From Reticulitermes speratus (Eukaryota > Arthropoda > Insecta > Blattodea > Rhinotermitidae), in assembly GCA_021186555.1 (NCBI GenBank), contig JAJKFL010000026.1, forward strand, positions 5,969,209-6,033,208: a stretch of 64,000 nt of DNA, in the 5' to 3' direction. Position 1 is the first letter of the stretch, and each line of letters begins with the position of its first letter. The notes below the pieces were generated by a model. It had not been told where the DNA came from and searched no databases. It saw only the letters and a list, made by a program, of their open reading frames with translations. Positions 1 to 10,706 of the stretch are shown here, in pieces. Position numbers and translations under genes: made by a program.

Positions 1-209
1 ATTGTGGGTTCGAATCCCACCGGGGGCATGGATGTCTGTCTGTTGTGAGTGTTGTGTGTTGTCAGGTAGAGGTCTCTGCGACGGACTGGTCCCTCGTCCA
101 GAGCAGTCCTACCGAGTGTGGTGTGTCTAAAAAACGTGTGATCGTGAAGCCTCGAAAAATGAGGCGGCCTAGGCCCCCCAAAGGGCTTATGAGACATTGA
201 AAAAAAAAT
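1..209 (+). mobile_element. SINE-A, cut by the window edge
   Basis: tRNA-derived SINE entering at its B box (GGGTTCGAATCCC near base 7). The family body follows (catggatgtctgtctgttg, then gtcaggtagaggtctctgcg), ending in an A-run. The 5' head lies outside the window. The same body recurs at 12.8, 19.4, 48.4, 53.1, 54.3 and 63.3 kb. Confidence 0.85.
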
Positions 210-304
210 AATGTCATGGTTAATAATTAATTGGTACCACAGAACATGTGACTTTATATATGAGGTGTCGCATAAACCGATATCCTTAAAACCGGGTTCG
301 ACTG
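210..304. mobile_element. pogo/Tigger-like MITE fragment
   Basis: Matches the right half of the MITEs at 22414-22597 and 39021-39203 (ggtaccacagaacat ... accgggttcgactg followed by TA). The left half is absent where the SINE-A tail abuts, so the SINE inserted into or truncated this element. Confidence 0.6.
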
Positions 305-1112
305 TATGTACATGTTGAGGTCATATGATGTTTAACACCATCTGTCAGGCAGTGCCAACAACTACGTCCACTGTAAAGGGCTCACATACACACTTAAACG
401 AAGATAAACACTCACAACTTAGATTTTTACAGACACAACGGTATATTATTGAACCTTAAGTACGCGAAGCAGTATTCTAACATTTCATTGTTGTAGCTCT
501 GTATTATACACCTCCTCGGCCTTGACAGCCTTCTTATGCACGAAGCCAGTTACGTTACTGTCAATAAAGTCATGTCCATTGTTCTCACAGCTTTATTTAA
601 CTGAAGATTTTTATCTTAGTACTGAATTTTCAATTTTTTTTTCTTTCGCCCTTCACAACGTGCTGTAACTCTGACAAAAGGAAAAGTGAAGTCCTTGCAA
701 ACCTTTGTAGGGCGCCTATTATGTCCAGGCCATTGCACATATTTCTCTTACTAAGAACGTCGCCTTTATTTTGTACGAGACACTTCACCGGCACAATTTC
801 CAGCAGGATGTTTGGTAATGAAAGTTCTGTCTCGACCTTTGTACTAGTTTGTAGCTTGTATCTGTATTCTGAACCGTTTTTCATCTCATTATAAAGGCAG
901 TGCATAGAATCGTCTATATGTGAGTAAGAACATAGATACTCTCACAACGCTGAGAGCAGGCCTGGGATTGCAGAGAACTCGTTATTTTACGGTGAGTGGT
1001 AAGGCTAATTAACGTCTTTACACGGTATTAAAATCAAGCAGGCGTCATGATCATTTACACTGAACTGTATCTAGTAAAATTTGTACAGTCATTAATCTTT
1101 CCACGGTCTTGG
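305..1112. other. unique-looking stretch, nothing recognised
   Basis: AT-rich sequence with no convincing exon, RNA gene or repeat end. A 91-residue reading on the minus strand at 630-905 has no recognisable similarity and unremarkable composition. Confidence 0.5.
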
Positions 1113-1127
1113 CCTTGTAATAAGGTA

Positions 1128-1398
1128 AAGCAATCCCATTACAGGCCTGGACAGGCCCTTAGGGTTCCACGAGGTTGAGGCTCCCACATTTCTAGACAAT
1201 CGACAAATGAAGGTGGTAAGGTTGTCAGCCTTACGCACCAGCCGCCTTTACCCGCCAGAAAACATTCCTGATATTCATTTCTGTTAGAGGCTGAGTCGAC
1301 CTCAGAGCCATAGTGCGACCGAAAGGATGATGTCAATGAAAAATTCCAGTGACACCATCGGGAATCGAACCCGCGATCTTTCGGCTTGTAGTGCAGTG
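1128..1398 (-). mobile_element. SINE-B, 5'-truncated, with 15-bp TSD
   Basis: Minus-strand SINE-B: B box region (gggaatcgaacccgcga) at 1359-1375, body (gaggctgagtcgacc), and a 3' end reading ggtaaagcaatcccattac. It is flanked by the duplication CCTTGTAATAAGGTA at 1113-1127 and 1399-1413. The tRNA-like A-box end is missing, so this is a 5'-truncated retroposed copy. Confidence 0.85.
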
Positions 1399-1544
1399 CC
1401 TTGTAATAAGGTACTACCTCATTTACAAGAGAAGTGAAGGGATTAAAACCCCCATGTCTTTTCCTCGTACGATGAAGTATTGGAAACCTGAAAACTGTAA
1501 GTAATTTTCTATCCAATGCTCCCCGACTTCCAAAAGTTTTTTAT

Positions 1545-2130
1545 TTCTTGAATGTTTCCCACGTGTCTCCCGTTTGTCCGTGTGGTAAGAGCAATATACA
1601 CATGAAGATGAGTATGGAGCAATGGTGGACTGATACTGACAGGGGTAAGCCGACGAAGTATTCGGAGAAAAACCTGTCTCATTGCCACTTCGTCCACCAA
1701 TTACCTGTCTCATTGCCACTTCGTCCACCAAAAACCTGTCTCATTGCCACCTCGTCCACCAAAAACCTGTCTCATTGCCACTTCGTCCACCAAAAACCTA
1801 TCTCATTGCCACTTCGTCCACCAAAAACCTGTCTCATTGCCACTTCGTCCACCAAATACCTGTCTCATTGCCACTTCGTCCACCAAAAACCTGTCTCATT
1901 GCCACTTCGTCCACCAAAAACCTGTCTCATTGCCACTTCGTCCACCAAAAACCTGTCTCATTGCCACTTCGTCCACCAAAAACCTGTCTCATTGCCACTT
2001 CGTCCACCAAAAACCTATCCCATTGCCACTTCGTCCACCAAAAACCTCATGTGGACTGAAATGGCATCGCGCCCAGACCTCCGAGTTGAGAGGCCGACAA
2101 CTAACAGCTTAAGTCATGGCAAGGCCTCAC
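1545..2130 (-). mobile_element. SINE-C containing an expanded 31-bp array
   Basis: Minus-strand copy of a third tRNA-related SINE. The head (gagaggccgacaactaac ... gtcatggcaaggcc on +) lies at about 2089-2130. The body includes the phrase cgaagtattcggagaaaaacc. Related copies lie at 31975-32515, 54025-54175 and 57660-57775. Where those carry one block resembling cctgtctcattgccacttcg, this copy carries about a dozen. Confidence 0.65.
1673..2046 (+). repeat. 31-bp minisatellite, about 12 copies
   Basis: Units begin cctgtctcattgccacttcg and repeat every 31 bp, with a few single-base variants (ctatctc, ccacctcg). The array lies inside the SINE-C body. 31 is not a multiple of 3, so all three plus frames stay open and give spurious proline- and histidine-rich readings of up to about 200 residues. 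Confidence 0.95.
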
Positions 2131-2269
2131 AACATTATTTATGTGTGTCTATCGTTTAAAATTCATCCCTTATCTCAGAGAAACACTCTGCTTTCTGTAT
2201 TACAAAGACAAACATGTTGTTAGTGTTCAGGTCAAAGGTCATGCTGCATTCGAAGAATCATGTGACGCA

Positions 2270-2560
2270 CAATCAAACTTTATGTGAACAAGACAGGCAA
2301 TGTAAGCATAACGCAAAATTGAGGCGCGTTCGCATAACCATTGTTGCCGTGGTCTTCATGTAAAGTACCTGTTTTCGTGTCTGATTTTAATCAAACTTGA
2401 ATTTTATCGACAGATTTTCGAAAAATACTTAAATATCAAATTTCATGAAAATCCGTCCAGTGGGAGACGAGTTGTTCCATGCGGACGGACAGACAGACGG
2501 AGAGCTAATGACGAAACTAATAATCGTTTTCGCAATTTTGCCAACGCGCCTTAAAAACAG
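2270..2560 (+). repeat. dispersed repeat E, internally deleted copy
   Basis: Shares aacaagacaggcaatgt, gcgcgttcgcataacc and the 3' part (gtgggagacgagttgttcc, then a run of gacagac, then cgcaattttgccaacgcg) with longer copies at 18340-18912 and 23830-24405. The middle third is missing here. I cannot assign the element class. Confidence 0.65.
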
Positions 2561-3395
2561 ATATTTACAATGTTAAATCACGTGGTACATATACATAATA
2601 CTCTGTTATATAAAGGGTTAAACCTTGCAAAAGGGGGAGATGCAACAATATCGACGTTTAAAATTTATAGGACACGAAAGGTCCTTCTCCCAAAAAAAAA
2701 GTTTTGGTAATATCGCTAAATTTATTCGCTAGCAAACATAAGTTAAGCCACAGACAGGCCAGTTGGGAAGCACACAATTTATCAGAAGGTATATGTGTGT
2801 ATGTTATGTGTCTTTTTGGTGTTCTCTTTGTACAAAGAACGCTTCAAGTTATACAGTAAGGCCGTGGTTCAGTCTGATCCCAGTATGAATACTCTGATGC
2901 AGCAACGTCACGAAATAAACATGGCGATAGCAAAAATAACTAACTTCCTTTTCAGTGTATAAGCATCAGCATGGAAGTAGTTAGAAAGCAAAACCTTGTT
3001 ACATAAACATCTCTCGCCAAATACTGTCAGGTCTTAAATACAGCACACGTTTCACGTATTTAGTGGCCAGCAAACCTTAATCGCGTTTTAGACTAATATA
3101 TGTCAACTACACTTGTCATTACCAACTGCAGCTTTCTATGACACACACATTTATTGAGCAGCAAAGAGCTGTTTACCTGTAAATTATATAAGACTGCTTT
3201 CCACATTCGCGGCATTAAGAGGGATATCCATTGACAGTTAAGAGCGTGGATAATGAACTCTGCACTACACTGGATGAGATACATAAAACCATTTAGGTGA
3301 CCTATGTCACCTCTGTCACATGTTCGTCGGGGTCACTTTCAACAACTTATTGTAAACACAAGTACTGTAAACTTGCTGTCACTACTTTCACCTTT
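2561..3395. other. no recognisable feature
   Basis: AT-rich sequence without repeats, exon-like segments or RNA genes that I can support. Confidence 0.5.
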
Positions 3396-3705
3396 AGGGG
3401 GCATGCGGTGGCGCAATTGGTTGAGGAACTGCGCTACAAAGCCGGAAGGTCGCGGGTTCGATTTGGAATTTTTCATTGACATAATCCTTTCTGCCGCACT
3501 ACTATGGCCCTGGGGTCGACTCAGCCTCTAACAGAAATGAGTACCAAAAATATTTCCTGGGGGGTAAAGACGGCCGATGCGTAGGGCTGACAACCTTACC
3601 AACTTAATGTGCCGATTGTCTAGAAACCTGGGGGCCTCAAACTCTTGTAACCCTAAGGGCATGTCCAGGCCTGTAATGAGATTGCTTTACCTTTACTGAC
3701 ACGTT
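3396..3705 (+). mobile_element. SINE-B, near full length
   Basis: tRNA-like head (ggcatgcggtggcgcaattg; B box ggtcgcgggttcgatt) followed by the SINE-B body (tttttcattgacataatcc, gggtcgactcagcctctaac, gcctgtaatgagattgctttacc). It carries a short deletion after the B box. Confidence 0.85.
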
Positions 3706-4505
3706 TATACGAAATTTAGCTCACCCTGTATACTCGTATATGCATTTCAAGTCTTGTAAATTTGTAAGAAGGCACTACATACTATATCTTGTCAAGCTAT
3801 AGGACGGTAGATGTATTTCGTCTAACAAGTCACACACGAAAGGTATATAAATATTAAAATCTCCTATAAAAGCCACTTTGTAGTTAGCAGCTTAGAAAAA
3901 AGTGTTAAAGGCATCGCTACTTGTATTTTCCAAGCCTTAGTCGAATTAATACGAGAGCCTTACCACTAGAAGGGCGCAGGGAGCTTTTCTATTTTTTTCA
4001 ACAAAATTTCTCCTTTTTTTTTTCATTCTCCCTTTCATTTTAAACGTCCAAGTATTTTCATCGCAGAAAATAAGGCGCCGTCATCCCCAGCCAAAGCGCC
4101 GGAGTAAACAGGCGCAAAAATTATGTATTATCATTATTAAATTCTGCAGATTCCATATGTGTGTGGCATGCAGAAAGACAAAGGAATTATTGTGCACAAC
4201 AGCGCCGAACAACGAGGCATATTTATTCTTTACTGGTGCCTGAGAGTCAATGCCCTGTGTCCTAAATTGAAAATTACTGACTGTACGTAAAGTTACGTAC
4301 AATTTTATATTAACTTTTTGGATACTGAGGGGAAGACGTAGTAATCAGACGTACTATCTTCGTTAATACAGCGCGGGGAAAGGGGGATCTGAATGTTCCC
4401 ATTCTACGCCTGCTCGTCCTTCTGACAAAGCTAGGCTGGGGGCAATATAGGACTTTGGAAAGAGAAACAGTAACTTTATGTTATTTGTACCGTACATTTT
4501 CTTGA
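3706..4505. other. no recognisable feature
   Basis: AT-rich sequence; no exon, RNA gene or repeat family recognised. Confidence 0.45.
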
Positions 4506-4578
4506 TTATATAAAATTGTATTCCGACAAATGTACACCCTTTATTATCTGTTATTTAATACAGTTTATATTAAAAATA

Positions 4579-4623
4579 GTGCAACATGTTTCGAACCATG
4601 TCACAGTTCATCTTCAGGGACTC
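4579..4623 (-). ncRNA. hammerhead-like motif, degenerate
   Basis: Minus strand reads CTGAAGAT, a stem II with GAAC/GTTC pairing, then GAAACATGTT. Stem I pairing is poor and the usual GTA triplet reads GTT. Confidence 0.4.
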
Positions 4624-4667
4624 AATTATTTATTACACCAGCTATATACGTATGGTACTCATTAAAA

Positions 4668-4935
4668 GTTGGGTAGATAAAAATGTTGGGTAGATAAAGT
4701 TGGGTAGCTAAAGTTGGGTAGATAAAGTTGGGTAGCTAAAGTTGGGTAGATAAAGTTGGGTAGATAAAGTTGGGTAGATAAAGTTGGGTAGATAAAGTTG
4801 GGTAGATAAAGTTGGGTAGATAAAGTTGGGTAGCTAAAGTTGGGTAGCTAAAGTTGGGTAGATAAAGTTGGGTAGATAAAGTTGGGTAGATAAAGTTGGT
4901 AGATAAAGTTGGGTAGATAAAGTTGGGTAGATAAA
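4668..4935 (+). repeat. 14-bp minisatellite (gttgggtagataaa)
   Basis: About 19 units of gttgggtagataaa, with a gctaaa variant in several and one unit short of a base. It lies wholly between the arms of the inverted-repeat element. Confidence 0.95.
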
Positions 4936-5370
4936 AATGCCGTTAACTGTGTTGAGTTTGTGGACACTGTATCAACTACTTCTTGCTCGCCATTTGTGTG
5001 CTAGTGGTAATATAAACTGTTTTAAATAACAGATAATAAAGGGTGTACATTTGTCGGAACACGATTTTATATAAGAAGACAGTAAATTACTGCGAAGTGG
5101 GTGGTGAGAGAATTTGAGCTTCCGGACTGAAATTTGTGTGCAGACAGGCTGAATTGTAGCGAAATTGTGATAAGGTTGAACGGGCAGCTTAAGGGCGGAA
5201 AATTTGAAGTCCACTTTGGAAGTGCTGCATGATAAGCATGCTGTGTAACTTGGATTTTAGTATCAACTCAGAATGTGCTCTAGCGCGGAGGAAAACCACG
5301 GAAAATTTGATCGATACGTTCGGTCGCAGGATGTGACGTCTTGCCAGCAGTCGGCTATTCAAATCCAAGA

Positions 5371-5585
5371 ACCGCAGCGCAGAGTGGTAATTCTGTAGCG
5401 ACGTTTCGGGACAACGTATCGATACCATCTTCAAAGACAAAGAGGTCCAAGTCTTCTTGGACCTCTTTGTCCTTGGACCGATAGGTTGTCCCGAAACGTC
5501 GCTACAGAATTACCACTCTACGCCGCGTAATATCTCAGAAGAGCGCAGATCTCAACTACATCGCGGCGGAAGCCTGATATCACGC
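5371..5585. mobile_element. inverted-repeat element, family F
   Basis: Inverted arms meet at about 5452 (ggtccaagtcttcttggacc). Each arm contains gtcccgaaacgtcgctac or its complement plus gaattaccactct. The right side continues with gaagagcgcagatctc and gcggcggaagcctga. Related copies lie at 9215, 34785 and 55705. A motif reading GAAGAT ... GTCCC-GAAACGTCG resembles the hammerhead-like core, but box 1 begins with T rather than C. Confidence 0.65.
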
Positions 5586-6189
5586 TAAGATTTTCTTATC
5601 TGTTCCTTTAGAAAAATAACAAACGTCTTAATCGACCAAAAAAAAAAAAAAGAGAGAAACCCGCTCTCTTGAAAACACGTCTGTTCTCTCACATGTTTTG
5701 TGGTTTTAAATACGTAGAAACGTTTGTTACGCATCCAAGTACACATTTTGAGTTGTTTGTTCACTTGAAGAGTGAAATTATCTACATTACGTATTCAAGC
5801 CTCGGTTCCTACCTCAGAGAGAATTGAATAAACTTCCATTACAAAGACAAATTTATTAACTTTATATCTTTGCTTCTTCGATTGTAAAGTGTTGTTAACA
5901 TCGTGTAAGGAAACAGTAAACACATTATGCCTGCAGAATTGGTCCTGATGGCGCATATTACCACGCATATTTACTAGGCTTCTAGTGTTAATGAATGCAA
6001 ATGTGAGAAAACTTGATAACAACAACTTACTGAGAACCTGATATATTATCTGTGTATATTAAACCAACGAAATTCACCTTCACCTTGGTTTAAAATACAG
6101 TGAGATCAAAATGCACGGTGAAGGTCATATAAACACTGTTATATTATGTTTGCACCTTTTGTAGACTAAAATTAATATACATTATATAT
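5586..6189. other. no recognisable feature
   Basis: Holds an A-run at about 5638-5652 and otherwise AT-rich sequence. No gene or repeat recognised. Confidence 0.45.
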
Positions 6190-6290
6190 AAAGATTCAGT
6201 TCGTACCGCGCTGTAAACACAAGTCTTTTACATTATAAAAACAAATCAGTTAATGAGGGATTCCGAAATAATAGCTGCTGATTTTAAGAA
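6190..6290 (+). repeat. single diverged monomer of the 114-bp satellite
   Basis: Aligns by eye with one unit of the arrays at 10.7-11.8 and 57.9-59.4 kb: cgtaccgcgc-tgtaaacaca near 6205, tcagttaatg near 6246, gaaataat near 6265. The flank ataaagattcag matches the left edge of the 57.9-kb array. Confidence 0.6.
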
Positions 6291-6296
6291 TTATAT

Positions 6297-6577
6297 TTTT
6301 TTAGCAAACCCTGGACAGGCCCTAAGGGTTCCAAAATTTTGAGGCTCACAGATTTCAAGACAATCGGCGCATGAAACCCTACGCACCGGCCGCCTTTACC
6401 CCCCAAGGAAATATTCCTGATACTCATTTCTGTTAGAGGCTGAGTCGACCCCAGGGCCACAGTGCGGCCGGAACGATTACGTCAATGAAAAATTCCAGCG
6501 AGCCCATCGGGAATCTAACCCGCGACCTTCCGGCTTGTAACGCAATGCCTCAACCAACTGCGCCACCGCGTGCCCCA
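6297..6577 (-). mobile_element. SINE-B, full length, with 12-bp TSD
   Basis: Minus-strand SINE-B with complete head (complement of ggggcacgcggtggcgcagt at the right end) and a T-run at the left where its A-tail lies. TSD TAAGAATTATAT at 6285-6296 and 6578-6589. Confidence 0.9.
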
Positions 6578-6790
6578 TAAGAATTATATCGAAAATATAA
6601 ATATACTCTGTGAACAAAATTCAAAGTATTTAATGTTGAAAATGGGTATATATAATTACCACTATGCCTTAAATGGTTAAGAATTATTACGTCGCTGAAG
6701 CGGTAAACGGTATAGGTAAAACTGATGCACAAATGGGTAATATTTGGTAGGAGACAGATCACAAGTATGTTTATAAATATTGTACAAGGA

Positions 6791-8113
6791 GATTTTATTT
6801 TCGCTGTCAAATATTAACATATTTACGTAGCAGATATTTCGGGTTTTGTTTAATAATTGCTAGATTATTTTCGCTGTCAAATATTAACATACTTAAGTAG
6901 CAGATATTTCTGGTTTTGTTTAATAATTGCTAGATTATTTTCGCTGTCAAATATTAACATACTTAAATAGCAGATATTTCGGGTTTTGTTTAATAATTGC
7001 TACATTATTTTCGCTGTCAAATATTAACATACTTAAATAGCAGATACTTCGGGTTTTGTTTAATAATTCTTACATTATTTTCGCTGTCAAATATTAACAT
7101 ACTTAAATAGCAGATATTTCGGGTTTTGTTTAATAATTGCTACATTATTTTTCGCTGTCAAATATTAACATACTTAAATAGCAGATATTTCGGGTTTTGT
7201 TTAATAATTGCTACATTATTTTCGCTGTCAAATATTAACATACTTACATAGCAGATATTTCGGGTTTTGTTTAATAATTGCTACATTATTTTCGCTGTCA
7301 AATATTAACGTACTTAAATAGCAGATATTTCGGGTTTTGTTTAATAATTGCTACATTATTTTCGCTGTCAAATATTAACATACTTAAATAGCAGATATTT
7401 CGGGTTTTGTTTAATAATTGCTAGATTATTTTCGCTGTCAAATATTAACATACTTAAATAGCAGATATTTCGGGTTTTGTTTAATAATTGCTACATTATT
7501 TTCGCTGTCATTAACATACTTAAATAGCAGATATTTCGGGTTTTGTTTAATAATTGCTAGATTATTTTCGCTGTCAAATATTAACATACTTAAATAGCAG
7601 ATATTTCTGGTTTTGTTTAATAATTGCTAGATTATTTTCGCTGTCAAATATTAACATACTTAAATAGCAGATATTTCGGGTTTTGTTTAATAATTGCTAC
7701 ATTATTTTCGCTGTCAAATATTAACATACTTAAATAGCAGATATTTCGGGTTTTGTTTAATAATTGCTAGATTATTTTCGCTGTCAAATATTAACATACT
7801 TAAATAGCAGATATTTCGGGTTTTATTTAATAATTGCTAGATTATTTTCGCTGTCATTAACATACTTAAATAGCAGATATTTCGGGTTTTATTTAATAAT
7901 TGCTAGATTATTTTCGCTGTCATTAACATACTTAAATAGCAGATATTTCGGGTTTTGTTTAATAATTGCTAGATTATTTTCGCTGTCAAATATTAACATA
8001 CTTAAATAGCAGATATTTCGGGTTTTGTTTAATAATTGCTAGATTATTTTCGCTGTCAAATATTAAGATACTTAAATAGCAGATATTTCGGGTTATGTTT
8101 AGTAGTTGCTAGG
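6791..8113 (+). repeat. 70-bp satellite array, about 19 copies
   Basis: Units contain attattttcgctgtcaaata, acatacttaaatagcagata and tttcgggttttgtttaataa. Several units share the same short internal deletion (ctgtcattaac), a sign of block duplication. Edge units are more diverged than central ones. Confidence 0.95.
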
Positions 8114-9214
8114 TGCTGAGTTTTGTATATTAGAAAGTGAAACTTTAACATAAAACCTTGGATGATGTTAATATTAGCACAAAGACATTTCAAAAATAAT
8201 ATTTAAGTCCACGAAACTAGATCTTTATGAAGGAACGAATATTCACTGAGATAGTCAATAAATACCTCAGTAGATCCCTACGGTTATTTAACGTGCAAAC
8301 GAGGTTCCTGGAAGCTGACTGCGCTAAATTAATTATTGTGTGGTTTTTCTCAGTTTCGCCAGATGTCTGAGGGAACAGCTCCTTGAATTAGATTGCGAAA
8401 TTTTCTCGGAAACCAACTTAATGAGACTAAGTGAAATGTCAACTGCAAATAAGTTTCTTGGTAATAAATTTTATAATTATTGTGTCACAGTTCACTCTAC
8501 CTTACAGTAGCCTACAGGAAATAAAACAGACGTCTTTTTCTTTGTTCCCAGAAATTATTGTTTTCTGATGATAATTATGAATTAAAATTACTTTGTGCTC
8601 ACACATTATAATTTTTCAAAAATAAGAAGGGTTCCCCGTCAATTGCGAAATAACTTTGTGTAACGTTATAGAGATTTACCTACCTTGTGGGAGGAAATGT
8701 GTTGCCTACATCTTCAGGGGTAGAGTATTTCTCAGTCACTCCCAATATTCTATACTGAAGATGGATGCAGCATGTTTGTTGTGAAACTTTCACAAATTTC
8801 TACCAGGTTAGACGGCGTCACGTCCCAGAAGACAGCATGCTTCATAGTCAACCTCATGAGAACACCCGTTTTCACAAAAGCCTTGTTATGTAGCACAACG
8901 CGAACAAACAGCACACTAAGGACTTAATTAAAGCTAAATTGGCGGTTTGTGATTATACTGAGATCTCTGATTACAGGAAGGTCGTCAGATGCTTCAGGGT
9001 GGTGGAAGTTACGGAATCGTGTAATTCCCCTACAAAATTGATGCGTGAAATTCAAGGCGAGTTGTATGAAATTAAATTTGGAAACTTCCTATCGATCTTC
9101 CGAGTACTTCTAACACATTTTTGCCTTTTCTAAAAACTGCTCTGTATTTCAGCACAAGTAGTCATCCCTGTTTCTATTTAAATGTGACAGAACTGTTGTA
9201 TATTCTTCTCGGTT
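8114..9214. other. no recognisable feature
   Basis: AT-rich sequence. A fragment at 8753-8800 reads actgaagatggatg ... gtgaaac, vaguely like the ribozyme-like motif, but without convincing stems. Confidence 0.4.
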
Positions 9215-9340
9215 TGTTTTTACCCTTGAATTTTGGGACCGATAATATGTCCCGAAACGTCGGTAAACAATTACAAACCTACGCTGCGTAAGATACGAAC
9301 AGAGCAAAGACTGAATTACACGGCGTCGGAAGCCTGAAAA
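9215..9340 (+). mobile_element. family F inverted-repeat element, partial
   Basis: Contains gggaccgataatatgtcccg-aaacgtcggtaaa and the family's 3' part (acctacgctgcgtaagatac, cggcgtcggaagcctga). The left arm is not evident. Confidence 0.55.
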
Positions 9341-9701
9341 ACCTCGCAACTAAAAATAATACTGAAAATAAAGAGTAATATTATCCATCAAGCCTTTTTC
9401 ATCAGATTGAAAAACAAGTAAAGATGCTATTTTTTGTTTTTCAGTACTGACCGCCGCCAGGTGAATGGTTTAAAGGCGGCAAAATGCTAGGAGCTCTCCA
9501 ATAAAACGTGAACAATACAATTCCCGTGATCTGTAATTGACGTGACGCGAGTCTCGAAATTAACTGCACGAATCCCCGTGTTCTGCACAGTGACGTTTAC
9601 ACAGTGCAAATGTCCGCCTGCACTACCTCACACTTTTCGGCTTAGCTGTGCCGAAACGAGCCTGCAAACAACAATAAAAAGCGTTGTGAACAATTATAGA
9701 C
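9341..9701. other. no recognisable feature
   Basis: Mixed-composition sequence with no supportable gene or repeat. Confidence 0.4.
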
Positions 9702-9904
9702 CAGGGGTGTCCAAACAGCGGCCCGCCATGTTGTTGTTATGTTGTCCGCGACCACACTAGTAAATTTTATTTATTTATTATAAAAAATTACACAACTATT
9801 TAGGAGATAAAATACACTACTTATTGTGATTTTTACACTTGCGGCCCTCGAACCTGCTCACAATAACTCTTCAGGCGCTTTGCCAAAATGTTTGGTCACC
9901 CCTG
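9702..9904. mobile_element. hAT-like MITE
   Basis: Ends form short inverted repeats (CAGGGGTG-TCCAAA at left; TTTGG-TCACCCCTG at right). The interior has paired gcggccc segments. The CAGGGGTG start and 'ccaaacagcggcccgc' style are typical of hAT non-autonomous elements. An 8-bp TSD is not clear. Confidence 0.65.
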
Positions 9905-10700
9905 ATGTAGGACAATTGAAATATTAATAAATGATGACGATAATGATTAAATATCTGTACTTCGTGTCGCGTATCCTGTTCCTGTGTTTATTTGGAATAC
10001 TATAGAATGACACAAATTATTTTAAAGCGCATAAACGTTTTGTTGAAAACAAATGAAGTTAAAAATAATGGAGAAATCGAGGGATTGTCACGCGATAATC
10101 AGAGAGTATCCAAAAATATGATAATGAATGGACATACGAAGGATTAACTGAAAAACTTTGTGTCATATATGTTTTTGGCCGGGGTAAGAAGAAAGAGAAT
10201 TTAGTTTTAAAGTATTTGTCATATTACATACAGACTGTGTGCGTGACAGGGATATATTATTTCACAAACTATTATAGAGTATTGGACAGGAATTTAGTTC
10301 AGAGTTCTCATATATTCCTTATTTCATTCCTAAAGAAGCTTGAAATTGGTCTGCAAAGAACGGCAGTGATGAAGGACCAGTACACGTACCATAACGTCTA
10401 TAAGAGATGCCTGCGTGATTCCAGATCAAACTTTGAGCTTAAAAGTGCGCGGCATCTTTGTTGTATTTCATTACAAAGACTGTTTATATCGCGTAACGTA
10501 CTGCGTCATGCCTTAAAGCTTGCATTTACATGTTTCTCTGATGGTGTAAAGACCACTTGGATAACAGCAGGCATTAGGGATCTCCGTGTGGTTTACACAG
10601 ACCTTAAACATTCGTACTTTGCAATCGGGCATTCTGAGTTCTCCTATTGCTTCCGAGCAGTGCTGATGAAAACTTGAGACCTATTAAGCTTTTAAAGACG
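9905..10700. other. no supported gene; open frame 10216-10677
   Basis: A 153-codon open frame on + (10216-10677) contains GVKTTWITAGIR, which loosely recalls a linker upstream of LINE reverse transcriptase domains. The rest has no recognisable motif. I treat it as a possible old LINE remnant or chance. Confidence 0.25.
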
Positions 10701-10706
10701 AAAATT

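Larger units (their letters stand above)
4506..5076. mobile_element. inverted-repeat element with ribozyme-like motif and internal array
   Basis: Arms of about 68 bp at 4506-4574 and 5008-5076 are near-perfect inverted repeats (both contain ttccgacaaatgtacaccc or its complement, with one or two changes). The left side carries a hammerhead-like motif on the minus strand. The interior is filled by a 14-bp array. The arms resemble those of the pair at 54.6-54.9 kb (gtccgacaaatgtaca). Confidence 0.75.

Noticed and set aside
1548-2159. 203-codon open frame
   Set aside because: Generated by the 31-bp array within SINE-C, with the repeated reading appearing in all three plus frames.
6791-8113. CRISPR-like array
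   Set aside because: Units are contiguous 70-bp repeats with no variable spacers, in eukaryotic sequence without cas genes. The same reasoning applies to the other arrays.
8700-8800. Further hammerhead-like motif (actgaagatgg ... gaaac)
   Set aside because: The distance between boxes is too long, and no pairing stem I or II can be drawn.
10216-10677. 153-codon open frame as a possible gene
   Set aside because: No recognisable domain apart from a vague GVKTTWITAGIR resemblance to a LINE linker; no splice or start context that I can support.
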